The notes: generated from the sequence alone by a model not told the origin. Shown: positions 9,260-18,201, numbered from the stretch's first letter. The stretch: 64,000 bases of DNA from Comamonadaceae bacterium (GCA_013297875.1 JAAFIW010000001.1:62001-126000); one strand, 5' to 3'. Made by a program: numbers and translations.

Positions 9260-9766
9260 TTAAATTTTTAATGGGCCAGGGTAGCCAATCTGCTTCCACG
9301 CCGACGTGTCGGCAAAGTAGGCGCTGCCGGTGATGTCGTGCAGTGCATGGTAGGCCTGTTGGCGCAAACTCATGGACGCCAGCCGCATGCCCTGAAACGC
9401 CTGCTGCAACTCGCCCACCGTGGCACTGGCCCAGTCAGGCGACAGCCCGGCCAGCGCGCGGCGGCCCACGCCACTGGCCAGCAGGCCCAGCAGTTGCGAC
9501 AACTCGTCCTGCGCATGCGGGGGCAGGCCCAAGGTGAGTGCGTCCACCCGATCCAGCAGGCCGTTCAAGGCGATTTGCCTGGGGCCTTCATCAGCAGGCA
9601 AGGTGCCGTCCAGCATGCCCCGACCCACCGCCGCAAACACCAGGCGGCCCGCCGCACTGAGCTTGCCGGCCACCAAGCCGGGTTGGATGGTGGCAACCGC
9701 GCCACCGGCCACGGCCAGCAACACCGCGGAGGCGACACCTAACTTCAATAAGCTTCGTCTTTTCAT
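9260..9766 (-). CDS. Tat-signal small protein, probable partner of the GMC oxidoreductase
   Basis: 168 residues. The N-terminus MKRRSLLKLG is a twin-arginine motif followed by a hydrophobic core (ASAVLLAVAGGAVA), so export by Tat is likely. The rest is mostly helical, with no cysteine cluster or other motif I recognise. Position directly upstream of a GMC oxidoreductase and size match the small subunit (gluconate dehydrogenase subunit 3-like) that carries the FAD subunit across the membrane by hitch-hiking. That role is inferred from position and signal, not from sequence identity. It is the first gene of the minus-strand run ending at the Crp-like gene. Confidence 0.75.
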   Translation of the reverse strand: MKRRSLLKLGVASAVLLAVAGGAVATIQPGLVAGKLSAAGRLVFAAVGRGMLDGTLPADEGPRQIALNGLLDRVDALTLGLPPHAQDELSQLLGLLASGVGRRALAGLSPDWASATVGELQQAFQGMRLASMSLRQQAYHALHDITGSAYFADTSAWKQIGYPGPLKI

Positions 9767-9834
9767 GCGTTGACTATGGCATGGGCTTACGCAAAGGGCG
9801 TAGAGCCAAGTGTCTAGATAGACTCGGGGTTTGT

Positions 9835-10569
9835 ATGCAATCCGCTGAACGTATTCGCCAAGCCATTGCCCAGGTGTCGCTACAGCGACAAGCCTGTGCA
9901 GACCAGCCCGCTTTGGCGCAAGCCGTTTTGCAAGTCAAACGCTTTCAGTCGCAGCGCTTTGCAGGCACCTATGCCGACTTGCTGGCCAGCCCACAACACC
10001 GCATGGCCGCCCGTTTTTTTCTGGATGAGCTGTACAGCGACAAGGACTACACCGAGCGCGACGCGCAATTTGTGCGCATCAGCGGCCCCATGCAAACCTT
10101 TTTTCCCGCCCAGGTGGTGGCCACGGCCGTGGCCCTTGCACAGTTGCATGCACTGAGCGAGCAGCTGGACCACGCCATGGGCGTCAGCTGGCTGGCGCAC
10201 CCGCAGGGCGACCACGCCAGGCGCTATGTGCAAGCCTGGCGCAACGTAGGCCAGCGCGACCAGCGCCAGGCGCAGCTGACCGACGTGATGCAGATCGGCC
10301 GCGACATGACGCGCCTGACCCGCACACCCGGCCTGCGCCTGATGCTGAAAATGATGCGCGGCCCTGCTGCCGCCGCAGGCCTGGGCTCTCTGCAGCGCTT
10401 TCTGGAAAGTGGGTTTGACACCTTTGCCCAAATGTCTAGCCAAGCAGGTGGCGTGGAGAGTTTTTTGAGCACCATCGCCCAGCGCGAGGAGGCGCTGATC
10501 ACGCAATTGTTTGAGGCGGATTTTGTCGCCTGCGAGACTGCTCTGAACCAAGTCTTGGTAAGACCCTAG
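9835..10569 (+). CDS. Hypothetical protein with FFLDELY motif
   Basis: 244 residues, no signal or membrane segment, rich in Gln, Ala and Leu and predicted mostly helical. The stretch RFFLDELYSDKDY near residue 58 is a motif I have seen in uncharacterised proteins of this group; function unknown. The ATG at 9835 (MQSAERIRQ) is preferred over an upstream in-frame start at 9781, whose extra residues (KGRRAKCLDRL) look non-coding. It is divergent from the Tat-GMC run and lies 68 bp before fadD, which may be co-transcribed. Confidence 0.7.
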   Translation: MQSAERIRQAIAQVSLQRQACADQPALAQAVLQVKRFQSQRFAGTYADLLASPQHRMAARFFLDELYSDKDYTERDAQFVRISGPMQTFFPAQVVATAVALAQLHALSEQLDHAMGVSWLAHPQGDHARRYVQAWRNVGQRDQRQAQLTDVMQIGRDMTRLTRTPGLRLMLKMMRGPAAAAGLGSLQRFLESGFDTFAQMSSQAGGVESFLSTIAQREEALITQLFEADFVACETALNQVLVRP

Positions 10570-10637
10570 TGCCATGTTCCAGTGGCCTGCACACAATACC
10601 TGCCACATTCCCCGCAGATTTGCTAAAGGTTTTTGAC

Positions 10638-12323
10638 ATGGACAAGATTTGGCTGAAAAGCTACCCCCCTGGCATGCCGCACGACGTCAAGCCCGAGCAA
10701 TACCGCTCGCTGACGCAGCTACTGGAGGAGTCGTTCAAAAAAAACGCGAGCCGCCCCTTCAGTGTGTGTATGGAGCAGTGGATGAGCTATGGCCAGCTCG
10801 ATGATTACTCCGCCGCGCTGGGTGCCTGGCTGCAGGCGCAGGGGCTTGCGCCCGGCGCGCGCGTGGCCATCATGCTGCCCAACGTGCCGCAGTTTCCGGT
10901 CACCATGGCGGCCGTCTTGCGCGCGGGCTACACCTGCGTGAACGTGAACCCGCTGTACACGCCACGCGAGCTGGCGCACCAGCTCAAAGACTCGGGTGCC
11001 ACGGCGATTGTGATTCTGGAAAACTTTGCCGGCACCCTGGCCGAGGTGATCGAGCAAACGCCGATCAAGCATGTGGTGATGGCGTCCATGGGCGACCTGC
11101 TGGGCTTTTGGTATGGGAAGTGGCTGACGTTTGCCGTGCGGCACCTGGCCAAGATGGTGCCGCCGTTCAAGTTGCCTTTGGCCAACGGCTTGAAGGTCAC
11201 GCCGTTTAAAACCGCCTTGGCGCAAGGCATGGGCCTGTCGCTCAAACCGGCCGATGCCAATCTGGATTCGATTGCGTTTTTGCAATACACCGGCGGCACC
11301 ACCGGCCTGTCCAAGGGCGCGGTGCTCACGCATCGCTGCATCGTGGCGGCTGTGTTGCAGTCAGAAGCCTGGTTCAGCCCGGCGCTGTCCAAGGTGGGCG
11401 ACATCAGCAAAACCAATGGTGTGGCCGCTTTGCCGCTGTACCACATCTTTGCGCTCACCTTGAGCCTGGGCGCGATCCGCTGGGGCTCGATGCTCACGCT
11501 GATTCCCAACCCGCGCGACTTTGGCGGCTTCATTGCCACCTTGAAAAAGCGACCGTTTCACATGCTGCCCGCGGTGAACACCCTGTTCAACGCGCTGCTG
11601 CAACACCCCCAGTTCAAAACCGTTGATTTTTCGCAGCTGTATGTGTCGCAAGCTGGCGGCATGGCCGCGTCTGAAGGCACGGCCAAAGCCTGGCTCGCGG
11701 CCACGGGCTGCCCAATGATTGAAGGCTGGGGCATGAGCGAGACCTGTGCGATTGGCACCAACAACCCGGTGACCGCCACCACGTTCAGCGGCACCATTGG
11801 CCTGCCGCTGCCCGGTGTATCGATTGCTATCAAAGATGATGATGGGAATGATGTGGCGCTTGGACAATCCGGCGAAATCTGCATCTCAGGCCCCAATGTG
11901 ATGACCGGCTACTACAACCAGCCCGAAGAAAACGCCAAAGCCTTCACCGCCGACGGCTTCATGCGCACCGGCGACATCGGCGTGATGGACGAACGCGGCT
12001 ACACAAAAATAGTCGACCGCAAGAAAGACATGATCCTGGTCAGCGGCTTCAACGTCTTCCCCAACGAGCTGGAAAACGTGATCTCGCTGTGCCCCGGCGT
12101 CCTGGAATGCGCGGCCATCGGCATCCCCGACGAAAAGCAGGGCGAGGCCATCAAGGTGTTTGTGGTCAAGAGCGAGGCGTCCTTAAGCGAAGAAGACGTC
12201 GCCAAATACTGCCGCCAGAACCTGACCGGCTACAAAGTGCCCAAATACATCGAGTTCCGCGACGACCTGCCCAAGACCAATGTGGGCAAGATTTTGCGGC
12301 GCGAGCTGCGGGCGGGGAAATGA
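10638..12323 (+). CDS. fadD: Long-chain fatty acid-CoA ligase
   Basis: 561 residues, full length for FadD. It activates fatty acids to acyl-CoA through an acyl-AMP intermediate for beta-oxidation. Visible motifs: the P-loop-like YTGGTTGLSKGAVLTH, GWGMSETCA, the Asp of the adenylate site in FMRTGDIGVMDERGY and the hinge and Lys region DRKKDMILVSGFNVFPNE, ending with LPKTNVGKILRRELR, where the Lys is the adenylation Lys. ATG 10638 (MDKIWLKSYPPG) is the conserved FadD start; the frame is open upstream to 10569 but that part is not conserved in style. A REP-like repeat and a copy of the short palindromic repeat follow the gene. Confidence 0.93.
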   Translation: MDKIWLKSYPPGMPHDVKPEQYRSLTQLLEESFKKNASRPFSVCMEQWMSYGQLDDYSAALGAWLQAQGLAPGARVAIMLPNVPQFPVTMAAVLRAGYTCVNVNPLYTPRELAHQLKDSGATAIVILENFAGTLAEVIEQTPIKHVVMASMGDLLGFWYGKWLTFAVRHLAKMVPPFKLPLANGLKVTPFKTALAQGMGLSLKPADANLDSIAFLQYTGGTTGLSKGAVLTHRCIVAAVLQSEAWFSPALSKVGDISKTNGVAALPLYHIFALTLSLGAIRWGSMLTLIPNPRDFGGFIATLKKRPFHMLPAVNTLFNALLQHPQFKTVDFSQLYVSQAGGMAASEGTAKAWLAATGCPMIEGWGMSETCAIGTNNPVTATTFSGTIGLPLPGVSIAIKDDDGNDVALGQSGEICISGPNVMTGYYNQPEENAKAFTADGFMRTGDIGVMDERGYTKIVDRKKDMILVSGFNVFPNELENVISLCPGVLECAAIGIPDEKQGEAIKVFVVKSEASLSEEDVAKYCRQNLTGYKVPKYIEFRDDLPKTNVGKILRRELRAGK

Positions 12324-12341
12324 TAGCGTTCCCCCTGAATT

Positions 12342-12384
12342 AGCTCCTTCCCCTTCCGGGGGAAGGTTGGGATGGGGGCATGCG
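12342..12384. repeat. REP-like repeat, CTCCTTCCCC/GGGGGAAGG type
   Basis: AGCTCCTTCCCCTTCCGGGG followed by GAAGGTTGGGATGGGGGCA forms a short hairpin (CTTCCCC/GGGGGAAG). The same sequence occurs three times at 40063-40204. It lies 18 bp after the fadD stop. Confidence 0.75.
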
Positions 12385-12420
12385 CACTACAAAACCCCAT
12401 TTTTGAACCAAATCGCCCAA

Positions 12421-12463
12421 TAGCCCATGTATTCATTGCTCAAGCAGCTATCAATTCAATAGT
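12421..12463. repeat. Short palindromic repeat (intergenic copy)
   Basis: TAGCCCATGTATTCATTGCT followed by CAAGCAGCTATCAATTCAATAGT. It matches the repeat that elsewhere is inserted in genes, here 22 bp before the Bug protein start. The closing base of the stem is T instead of C. Confidence 0.75.
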
Positions 12464-12484
12464 GAATTTAACCAGGAAACGATC

Positions 12485-13447
12485 ATGCCAATCCACCGCC
12501 GCCGCCTCCTGCTCGCCTCCACCGCCACCCTGGCTCTGCCGGCCTTCGCCCAATCCGCCTTCCCCAACAAACCCCTCAAACTCCTCATCGCCTTCCCCGC
12601 CGGTGGCCCCACCGACATCACCATGCGCGCCCTGGCCGATAACGCCAGCAAAATTCTGGGCCAGACGGTGGTGATTGAAAACAAGCCGGGCGCAGGCGGC
12701 ACCCTGCCCGCCCAGCAGCTGCAAACTTCGCCCGCCGACGGCTACACCCTGGCGCAGATTCCCCTGGGCGTGTTCCGCCTGCCCTACACCACCAAGCTCA
12801 ACTGGGATCCGGTCACCGACATCAGCTACGTGCTCAACGTGACCGGCTACGCCTTCGGCCTGGTCGTGCCCGCCGACTCGCCGCTGCGCACCTGGACGCA
12901 CTTTGTCGGCTGGGCCAAAGCCAACCCCGGCATGCTCAGCTACGGCTCCACCGGCACCCTGACCAGCCCACACCTGACCATGGAACTGATCGCCCAAAAG
13001 CTCGGCCTGCAACTGCTGCACGTGCCCTACAAAGGCAGCGCTGACTTGATGCAATCCATCCTGGGCGGCCAGATCATGGCCGCCGCCGATTCCACCGGTT
13101 TTGCCCCCCAGGTAGCCGCCGGCAAGCTGCGCGTGCTCAACACCTGGGGCGAGCAACGCCTGGAAAAATTCCCCGACGCGCCCACCCTGAAAGAACTCGG
13201 CCTGGACCTGGTGCAAAACTCACCATTTGGCATCGGTGCCCCCAAAGGCACGCCCGCAGCCGTCGTCAAACGCCTGCACGACGCATTCAAACAAGCCATG
13301 GAACAAGACAGCTACAAAACGGCTCTCGCCCGCTACGACATGGTGCCCAAATACCTCAGCAGCGCGGCGTATACGCAGTTTGCGAAAGAGACGTTTGCCA
13401 AGGAGAAGGCGCTGGTGGAGAAGCTGGGGTTGTTGAAGGCGCAGTGA
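12485..13447 (+). CDS. Bug-family tripartite tricarboxylate transporter substrate-binding protein
   Basis: 320 residues. The N-terminal signal (MPIHRRRLLLASTATLALPA, cleavage likely after FAQS) starts with an RRR that could be read as Tat-like. The mature part shows the family signatures PNKPLKLLIAFPAGGPTDI and VVIENKPGAGG and the late GAPKGTPAAVVKRLHDAF. Bug proteins are periplasmic solute receptors expanded in Burkholderiales; many have no neighbouring TctAB permease, as here, and the ligand (a carboxylate or related compound) cannot be predicted. It is a single gene between fadD and the desaturase-type gene. Confidence 0.9.
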   Translation: MPIHRRRLLLASTATLALPAFAQSAFPNKPLKLLIAFPAGGPTDITMRALADNASKILGQTVVIENKPGAGGTLPAQQLQTSPADGYTLAQIPLGVFRLPYTTKLNWDPVTDISYVLNVTGYAFGLVVPADSPLRTWTHFVGWAKANPGMLSYGSTGTLTSPHLTMELIAQKLGLQLLHVPYKGSADLMQSILGGQIMAAADSTGFAPQVAAGKLRVLNTWGEQRLEKFPDAPTLKELGLDLVQNSPFGIGAPKGTPAAVVKRLHDAFKQAMEQDSYKTALARYDMVPKYLSSAAYTQFAKETFAKEKALVEKLGLLKAQ

Positions 13448-13510
13448 AGGTTCGGTAGGGGCAGTCAACTCGGCTTGGCCCCATTAGAACGGGCTTATTC
13501 GTGGTGAATA

Positions 13511-14314
13511 TCAGGACGCGCTTTTCTGTGCCGGCGTTTTAGTTCGCAATGCTGCACCGCGCTCGAGGAACGTCGACTCATAGTTGGGAAGCTCCGTGCC
13601 CAGCACACGATCCCAAAAGCGGAACATCAATGCATAGTTGCCCTTGAACGAAGTGTGGTGAAGGTTATGGAAGGTTGACGTGTTCACCCAGCGAAGCAGC
13701 GGTATCCGCAAGAGCCATCGCGGCAGAAACTCATAGCCGAGATGAGACATCACGTTGTTGGCTAAGCCTATTCCGTGAAGGACTCCGAGCATGGGGAGGT
13801 AGATGGGCACAAAAAGGACCACTGGCAATATCCAAGCACCCAGAATGAACGCCTCAAACCAATGGAACGAATACGAAGAAAACGGATTGACGTCAACGCT
13901 TTTGTGGTGAACGGCGTGTATGCGCCGAAATAGTTTGGGATGGTGCAGGAGGCGGTGCCAGAAGTAGAACCACGCGTCGTTGAACACGAGTAACCCGAAA
14001 AATGTGGCCAAGATCATGGGCCAGCCAATCGTGGCGGCGTCGAGGGTGAGCTGGGTGTATCCGCTTGCGTAGAGGAGCGAAATGGCCAAGGTGACGGGGG
14101 AGCCGGTCAGCAATACCAAGAGGGTATTTTTGACCTCAAAGGCGATCTGTTTGCCGTCGACGCGCCTTTTAGCCTGGATACGGGAGCCGCGAAATCGCTC
14201 TTCGCCCCACTTCCACAGAATGAGGAAGAGCAGGCCCACGATCAAAAAATACGTTCCGGCTTGGAATACAAAGCCCTGAACAAACATAAACAGCGGGTGA
14301 TCTTGTTGAAACAT
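13511..14314 (-). CDS. Sterol desaturase / fatty acid hydroxylase family protein
   Basis: 267 residues with four or more membrane helices and the histidine clusters of the di-iron membrane oxygenase family: FWHRLLHHPKLFRRIHAVHH in the middle and NTSTFHNLHHT near the C-terminus. These bind two irons and hydroxylate or desaturate lipid chains; the exact substrate is unknown. ATG 14314 is chosen because an AAGGAA Shine-Dalgarno sequence lies just upstream; the open frame to 14446 crosses the divergent promoter region. It is divergent from the TetR gene at 14439, with two matching inverted repeats between them, so TetR control is likely. Confidence 0.85.
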   Translation of the reverse strand: MFQQDHPLFMFVQGFVFQAGTYFLIVGLLFLILWKWGEERFRGSRIQAKRRVDGKQIAFEVKNTLLVLLTGSPVTLAISLLYASGYTQLTLDAATIGWPMILATFFGLLVFNDAWFYFWHRLLHHPKLFRRIHAVHHKSVDVNPFSSYSFHWFEAFILGAWILPVVLFVPIYLPMLGVLHGIGLANNVMSHLGYEFLPRWLLRIPLLRWVNTSTFHNLHHTSFKGNYALMFRFWDRVLGTELPNYESTFLERGAALRTKTPAQKSAS

Positions 14315-14347
14315 TGATAGGTTCCTTGGGTGTAATCGCATCTCATT

Positions 14348-14407
14348 GCAACTGGCGGTTGCTTTGTATGGTATGCGGCAAATCGAAAAATTGCAACTTT
14401 GAGTTGC
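14348..14407. promoter_or_regulatory. Two inverted-repeat operators between desaturase and TetR genes
   Basis: GCAACTGGCGGTTGC (14348-14362) and GCAACTTTGAGTTGC (14393-14407) are two 15-bp inverted repeats sharing the half site GCAAC, with starts 45 bp apart, in the 124-bp divergent intergenic region. This is the usual position and form of TetR-family operators. Binding is an inference. Confidence 0.6.
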
Positions 14408-14438
14408 TCTGTTGTTGTGACGGCAGTAACCTCGGGCA

Positions 14439-15038
14439 ATGCCCACAGCGCGTTCTCTTCAAGCAGCAGCCCCGCAGCCCCGCGGGAAAGCATTCGTGCG
14501 CGCAGTGCTCGACGTAGCGTTACAACAACTTGCGAAGGTGGGGTTCGAGCGTCTTTCCATACCTGAAGTAGCTGACCTGGCGGGTGTCAACAAGACAAGC
14601 ATCTACCGGCGTTGGCCAAGCAAAGCCGAACTGGTGCGCGACGCGTTAGACGCTGCAATGAACCATGCTGAACAAGCCCCTGACACGGGGGAGTTGCGGG
14701 GAGATCTTGTTGAGCTCGCGCGCAATGTTGCTTCCTTTGCGCAATCGCCTGCAGGGGCAGCGATCGTTCGCATCATGCACGCGGAAGGGGGCAATTCAGA
14801 ACTACGCGCGCTCGGGAACCGTGCGTACCGCGAGGCCAGCAAGCTCGGCCCCTGGGTGGTGCTCAACCGAGCTCAGGCGCGCGGCGAGCTGAACAGTGAT
14901 GCCAATTTTTCGCTGGTGCTGTTCACGATAGCGGGCGCGATCATGCATCGGGTGTTCGTAGAGCAACGGGATGTGCCAGACGAGTTCCTTGAGCAATTGG
15001 TCGACCTGGTGCTCTTCGGCGCGGTTGGTAAGCGGTGA
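14439..15038 (+). CDS. TetR family transcriptional regulator
   Basis: 199 residues. The N-terminal helix-turn-helix (about residues 20-65) includes LSIPEVADLAGVNKTSIYRR and the typical WPSKAELVRDAL. The C-terminal ligand-binding part is unremarkable. It is divergent from the membrane di-iron oxygenase gene, so it probably represses that gene and itself through the paired GCAAC inverted repeats between them. The inducer is unknown; a lipid-like compound is a guess from the neighbour. Confidence 0.88.
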   Translation: MPTARSLQAAAPQPRGKAFVRAVLDVALQQLAKVGFERLSIPEVADLAGVNKTSIYRRWPSKAELVRDALDAAMNHAEQAPDTGELRGDLVELARNVASFAQSPAGAAIVRIMHAEGGNSELRALGNRAYREASKLGPWVVLNRAQARGELNSDANFSLVLFTIAGAIMHRVFVEQRDVPDEFLEQLVDLVLFGAVGKR

Positions 15039-15138
15039 AGGTTGCAGTGATTTGTGGAATGTCTGATCACGCCCGAAGCGATTAGGGCCGCAGGTGCGAA
15101 AGGGATTCAGACTTCAAATTGAGACCAAATCGGCTTTT

Positions 15139-15180
15139 AGCCCAAGAATTTATTGCTTAAGCAGCTATAAAAAATGTAGT
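15139..15180. repeat. Short palindromic repeat (intergenic copy)
   Basis: AGCCCAAGAATTTATTGCTT then AAGCAGCTATAAAAAATGTAGT. It has lost perfect pairing (GCTAT against GTAGT). It lies in the 198-bp gap between the TetR stop and the convergent ctaB stop, which otherwise holds nothing I recognise. Confidence 0.6.
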
Positions 15181-15236
15181 GACTGATCACCTTTGCGTCG
15201 CAGGCATTTGGTGTGCGTTCAAAATTCTGGCCAAGC

Positions 15237-16106
15237 TTACAAAACATAGTGATCCACCAACAACGCCGCAAACAGCGCGCTCAGGTGGATCAACGAGAAG
15301 CGAAAGGTTTTGCGGGCCAGGGCGTCGGAGTAGTTGCGCCACAGGGCAAAGCCGTAGCCACAGAAGCCCACACTTAAAACGACGGCAGCCGCCAAATACA
15401 GCCACGAGCTCATGCCGTAGGCAAACGGCATCAGGCATGCGGCGAACAGCACCAGGGTGTAGAGCCAGATTTGCAGGCGGGTGAATTCGTTGCCGTGGGT
15501 AATCGGCAGCATGGGCAGGCCGGATTTGCGGTAGTCCTCGACCCGGTACAGGGCCAGGGCCCAGAAGTGCGGGGGCGTCCACAAGAAGATGATGAGGAAC
15601 AGGATGAGGGCTTCGGGGCCGACGTCGCCGGTCATCGCGGCCCAACCCAACACGGGGGGCATGGCACCGGATGCGCCGCCGATGACGATGTTTTGGGGGG
15701 TGCGGGGTTTCAAAATAACCGTGTAGATCACCGCGTAGCCAATGAAGGTGGCAAAGGTCAGCCACATGGTCAGCGGGTTGACCCAGAGGTACAAGATGGC
15801 TGAGCCGGCTGCGCACAGGGCGGCGGAAAAAACCAGGGTTTGGGTGTCGCTCAATTCGCCTTTGGCCGTGGGCCGCCAGGCGGTGCGCAACATGCGAGCG
15901 TCTATGCCTTTTTCCACAATGCAGTTAAACGCCGCAGCAGCGCCCGCCACCAGCCAGATGCCCGCGCAGGCCAACAACGCCAAACGCACATCGGCCCAAG
16001 CGGGCACGCCCGGCACCGCCAGCACCATGCCAATCAGCGCGCAAAACACGATCAGCTGCACCACGCGCGGCTTGGTCAGGGCGTAAAACTGTTGGACGAT
16101 GTTCAT
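15237..16106 (-). CDS. ctaB: Protoheme IX farnesyltransferase (heme O synthase)
   Basis: 289 residues, polytopic inner-membrane UbiA-family enzyme that adds farnesyl to heme b, the first step to heme A for the oxidase. The conserved polyprenyl-diphosphate/metal site appears as [16 protein letters not shown] (the family usually has Asp at the Glu position) and the second Asp-containing loop as [14 protein letters not shown]. Start ATG 16106 ([14 protein letters not shown]) is the conserved N-terminus; the frame upstream to 16310 crosses a repeat hairpin and is rejected. Last gene of the oxidase run, 166 bp after ctaA because of the inserted hairpin. No SCO1 gene follows within the window. Confidence 0.95.
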   Translation of the reverse strand: MNIVQQFYALTKPRVVQLIVFCALIGMVLAVPGVPAWADVRLALLACAGIWLVAGAAAAFNCIVEKGIDARMLRTAWRPTAKGELSDTQTLVFSAALCAAGSAILYLWVNPLTMWLTFATFIGYAVIYTVILKPRTPQNIVIGGASGAMPPVLGWAAMTGDVGPEALILFLIIFLWTPPHFWALALYRVEDYRKSGLPMLPITHGNEFTRLQIWLYTLVLFAACLMPFAYGMSSWLYLAAAVVLSVGFCGYGFALWRNYSDALARKTFRFSLIHLSALFAALLVDHYVL

Positions 16107-16133
16107 GGATGGCTGGAGACTAAGCAATAAAAC

Positions 16134-16249
16134 TTTTTGAACGCAGAGGACGCAGAGGTTTACGCAGAGTGCGCAAAAGAACAGCCAAAATTTTCTATGG
16201 TTTTCCTTTGCGCCCTTTGCGAAACCTTTGCGTCCTCTGCGTTCAAAAA
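16134..16249. repeat. Long inverted repeat between ctaA and ctaB
   Basis: Two arms of about 48 bp (16134-16181 and 16202-16249) are nearly perfect reverse complements, built around TTGAACGCAGAGGACGCAGA and separated by 20 bp. The sub-motif CGCAGAG is itself repeated within each arm. The transcript would form a very stable hairpin between two co-directional genes. Confidence 0.85.
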
Positions 16250-16272
16250 TGGGGTTGAGAGGCCATACGCAT

Positions 16273-17436
16273 TCATGCTGACAAACTCGATGCCCGCAAC
16301 CGCGATGCACTCAACGTGTCCACCGCCAAACGGCTTTCGCTGATGGCCCAGGTGAGCACGATGACCAAGGCCGCAGCGCCGCCGGTGTGCAATACAGCGG
16401 CAATCAACGGCCAGCCCAGGACCACATTGGACAGGCCTGTCAAAAACTGTAGCGCCAGCAGGCCTGCGAGCCAAGCGCTTTGGCGGCGCAGGGCGGGCAC
16501 GCGGCGCATGCGCCAGGCCAGCAGGCCCAGCACGGCGAACACGATGTAGGCGCTCAAGCGGTGGGTGTAGTGGATGGCGGTGAGGGCGGCAAAGCCAATG
16601 TTTTCGCCGTCGGCTGTTTTACCCAGGTGGCGCCAGATTTCAAAGCCTTGGGAGAAATCCATGTACGGCCACCACTTGCCGTGGCAGGTTGGAAAATCGG
16701 TGCAGGCCAGCACGGCGTAGTTGGTGCTGACCCAGCCACCCAGCGCAATTTGCAGCCACAGCAGCGCAAAGCCGCCCACCAGCAGCGCGCGGGTGGTGCT
16801 GCCAATGGGGGTGGGCACGCGCTCGGCCTGCGCATGCGACAGGCGTACCGCCTGCGCGCACAGCAGCATCAGCAAGACCAGGCCACCCAGCAGATGCAGC
16901 GTGACGATGGCAGGGAAGAGTTTCATGGTGACGGTGAGTGCGCCAAACGCGCCTTGCACGCACACCCAGACCAGGGTGAAGGTAGGCAGCCAGGGGCTGA
17001 CGGGCACACCGCCTTGGCGGTGGCGGCTGGCCAGCCAGGCGGCCACCGTCAGGGTCAAGATCAACACGCCCACGGCGGTGGCCATGTAGCGGTGAATCAT
17101 CTCGATCCAGGCCTTTTTGTGGGTGACCGGGCCCGTGGGCATAGCCGACTGGGCGGCGCTGATTTCTTCGCGCGCGCCCACGGGGCTGGCGCTGCCGTAG
17201 CAGCCAGGCCAGTCGGGGCAGCCCAGGCCGGAGTCGGTCAGGCGGGTGAAAGCGCCAAACAACACCAGATCAAAGGTGAGGAACAGGGTGAGCAAGGTGA
17301 GGGCTTGCAGGCGACGCGTGGGCGCGGCGTTTTTGTTGCGCAGCCAGATCCAGGCCAGCGGGCCCAGGGCACCCAGCAGGCCCACGCCCATGAGCGTGAG
17401 CACGGGGGACAGGTCGTACAGGGGTTGGGTGTCCAT
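16273..17436 (-). CDS. ctaA: Heme A synthase (COX15/CtaA)
   Basis: 387 residues with eight predicted membrane helices. It oxidises the C8 methyl of heme O to give heme A. Conserved features: [19 protein letters not shown] with its Cys pair and [12 protein letters not shown] with heme-ligand His in the first half; the second half repeats the pattern ([11 protein letters not shown] and [11 protein letters not shown]). The stop lies 166 bp before ctaB on the same strand, and its start is 3 bp after the stop of the SCO-like gene. Confidence 0.95.
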   Translation of the reverse strand: MDTQPLYDLSPVLTLMGVGLLGALGPLAWIWLRNKNAAPTRRLQALTLLTLFLTFDLVLFGAFTRLTDSGLGCPDWPGCYGSASPVGAREEISAAQSAMPTGPVTHKKAWIEMIHRYMATAVGVLILTLTVAAWLASRHRQGGVPVSPWLPTFTLVWVCVQGAFGALTVTMKLFPAIVTLHLLGGLVLLMLLCAQAVRLSHAQAERVPTPIGSTTRALLVGGFALLWLQIALGGWVSTNYAVLACTDFPTCHGKWWPYMDFSQGFEIWRHLGKTADGENIGFAALTAIHYTHRLSAYIVFAVLGLLAWRMRRVPALRRQSAWLAGLLALQFLTGLSNVVLGWPLIAAVLHTGGAAALVIVLTWAISESRLAVDTLSASRLRASSLSA

Positions 17437-17439
17437 GGC

Positions 17440-18201
17440 TTATGGCTTGGCGGGAGGTGGCGGCAACACATCGGCGCGGCCTGCGATGTCCCACGAGGAC
17501 GAGGCACGCAACAGACGATCCAGGTCGCGCTTGGCTTTGGGGGCCTGGGCTTTGTCCAGCCCGGCGGGCATGCGCATCATCCAGTTGCCGATCGGGTCGA
17601 CCACGTACAAGTGATCGGCCAGTTGCCGGCCCGCTGCGGGCGCCAGCCAGGCGGCCAGATCCGCTGCGGGCACGCGCAACACGGTGGCCTGGGAAAGGGC
17701 GGGTGTTAGCGCCGCTGGCACAGGCGCGTTGTCGGGGATCAACCAGACCCAGTCGAGCCGGTCTTTTTCTTTGCCCAGGCTTTCGCGCACTTGGCGCTGC
17801 AGGTACAGGTGCTGCTCGCAAGCGGCGTTGCAGGCACCACCGCCTACGCTGACCAGCAGCCACTGACCTTTAAGGGCGCGCAGGTTTTGCGTTTTGCCTT
17901 GCAGATCGGTTGCGCTGATGGCGGGTGTGGGGCGCTGCGGCGTGATGAGCTCACCGAAATTGCGACGACCTTCAGGGCGCACCACGTAGTAGGTGAAGTA
18001 CGAAGCGATCACCGGTGCGGCGCAGATCAGCATCACGGCGATCATTTTCCAGCGGCCCAAAGGCCGATTCACAGGGCGGCCCGGCACCGCACCCAAAGCG
18101 TCTTGTGGGGTGGGCAGGCTGTGCACCGTCAGGTCCAGCGGCTGGTCGGCATCAGTGGTGTTTGGCACGGCGGCGGGGGGCGATGAGTTGGAACCAGACA
18201 T
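17440..18201 (-). CDS. SCO-like / thioredoxin-fold cytochrome oxidase assembly protein
   Basis: 253 residues. One membrane helix (about 52-72) follows a Pro-rich cytoplasmic tail. The periplasmic part has a thioredoxin-like pattern with LRALKGQWLLVSVGGGACNA and a CxxxC pair (CNAAC) as in SCO copper chaperones, plus WLIPDNAPVP and DHLYVVDPIGNWMMRMP resembling SCO DPxG segments. A role in copper or thiol handling for the oxidase is inferred from the motif and position between SURF1 and ctaA. The ATG at 18201 overlaps the end of SURF1 by 50 bp. Confidence 0.75.
   Translation of the reverse strand: MSGSNSSPPAAVPNTTDADQPLDLTVHSLPTPQDALGAVPGRPVNRPLGRWKMIAVMLICAAPVIASYFTYYVVRPEGRRNFGELITPQRPTPAISATDLQGKTQNLRALKGQWLLVSVGGGACNAACEQHLYLQRQVRESLGKEKDRLDWVWLIPDNAPVPAALTPALSQATVLRVPAADLAAWLAPAAGRQLADHLYVVDPIGNWMMRMPAGLDKAQAPKAKRDLDRLLRASSSWDIAGRADVLPPPPAKP

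Noticed and set aside
16107-16310. N-terminal extension of ctaB by 68 codons
   Set aside because: The extension would be coded by the long inverted repeat; the conserved N-terminus [14 protein letters not shown] starts at 16106.
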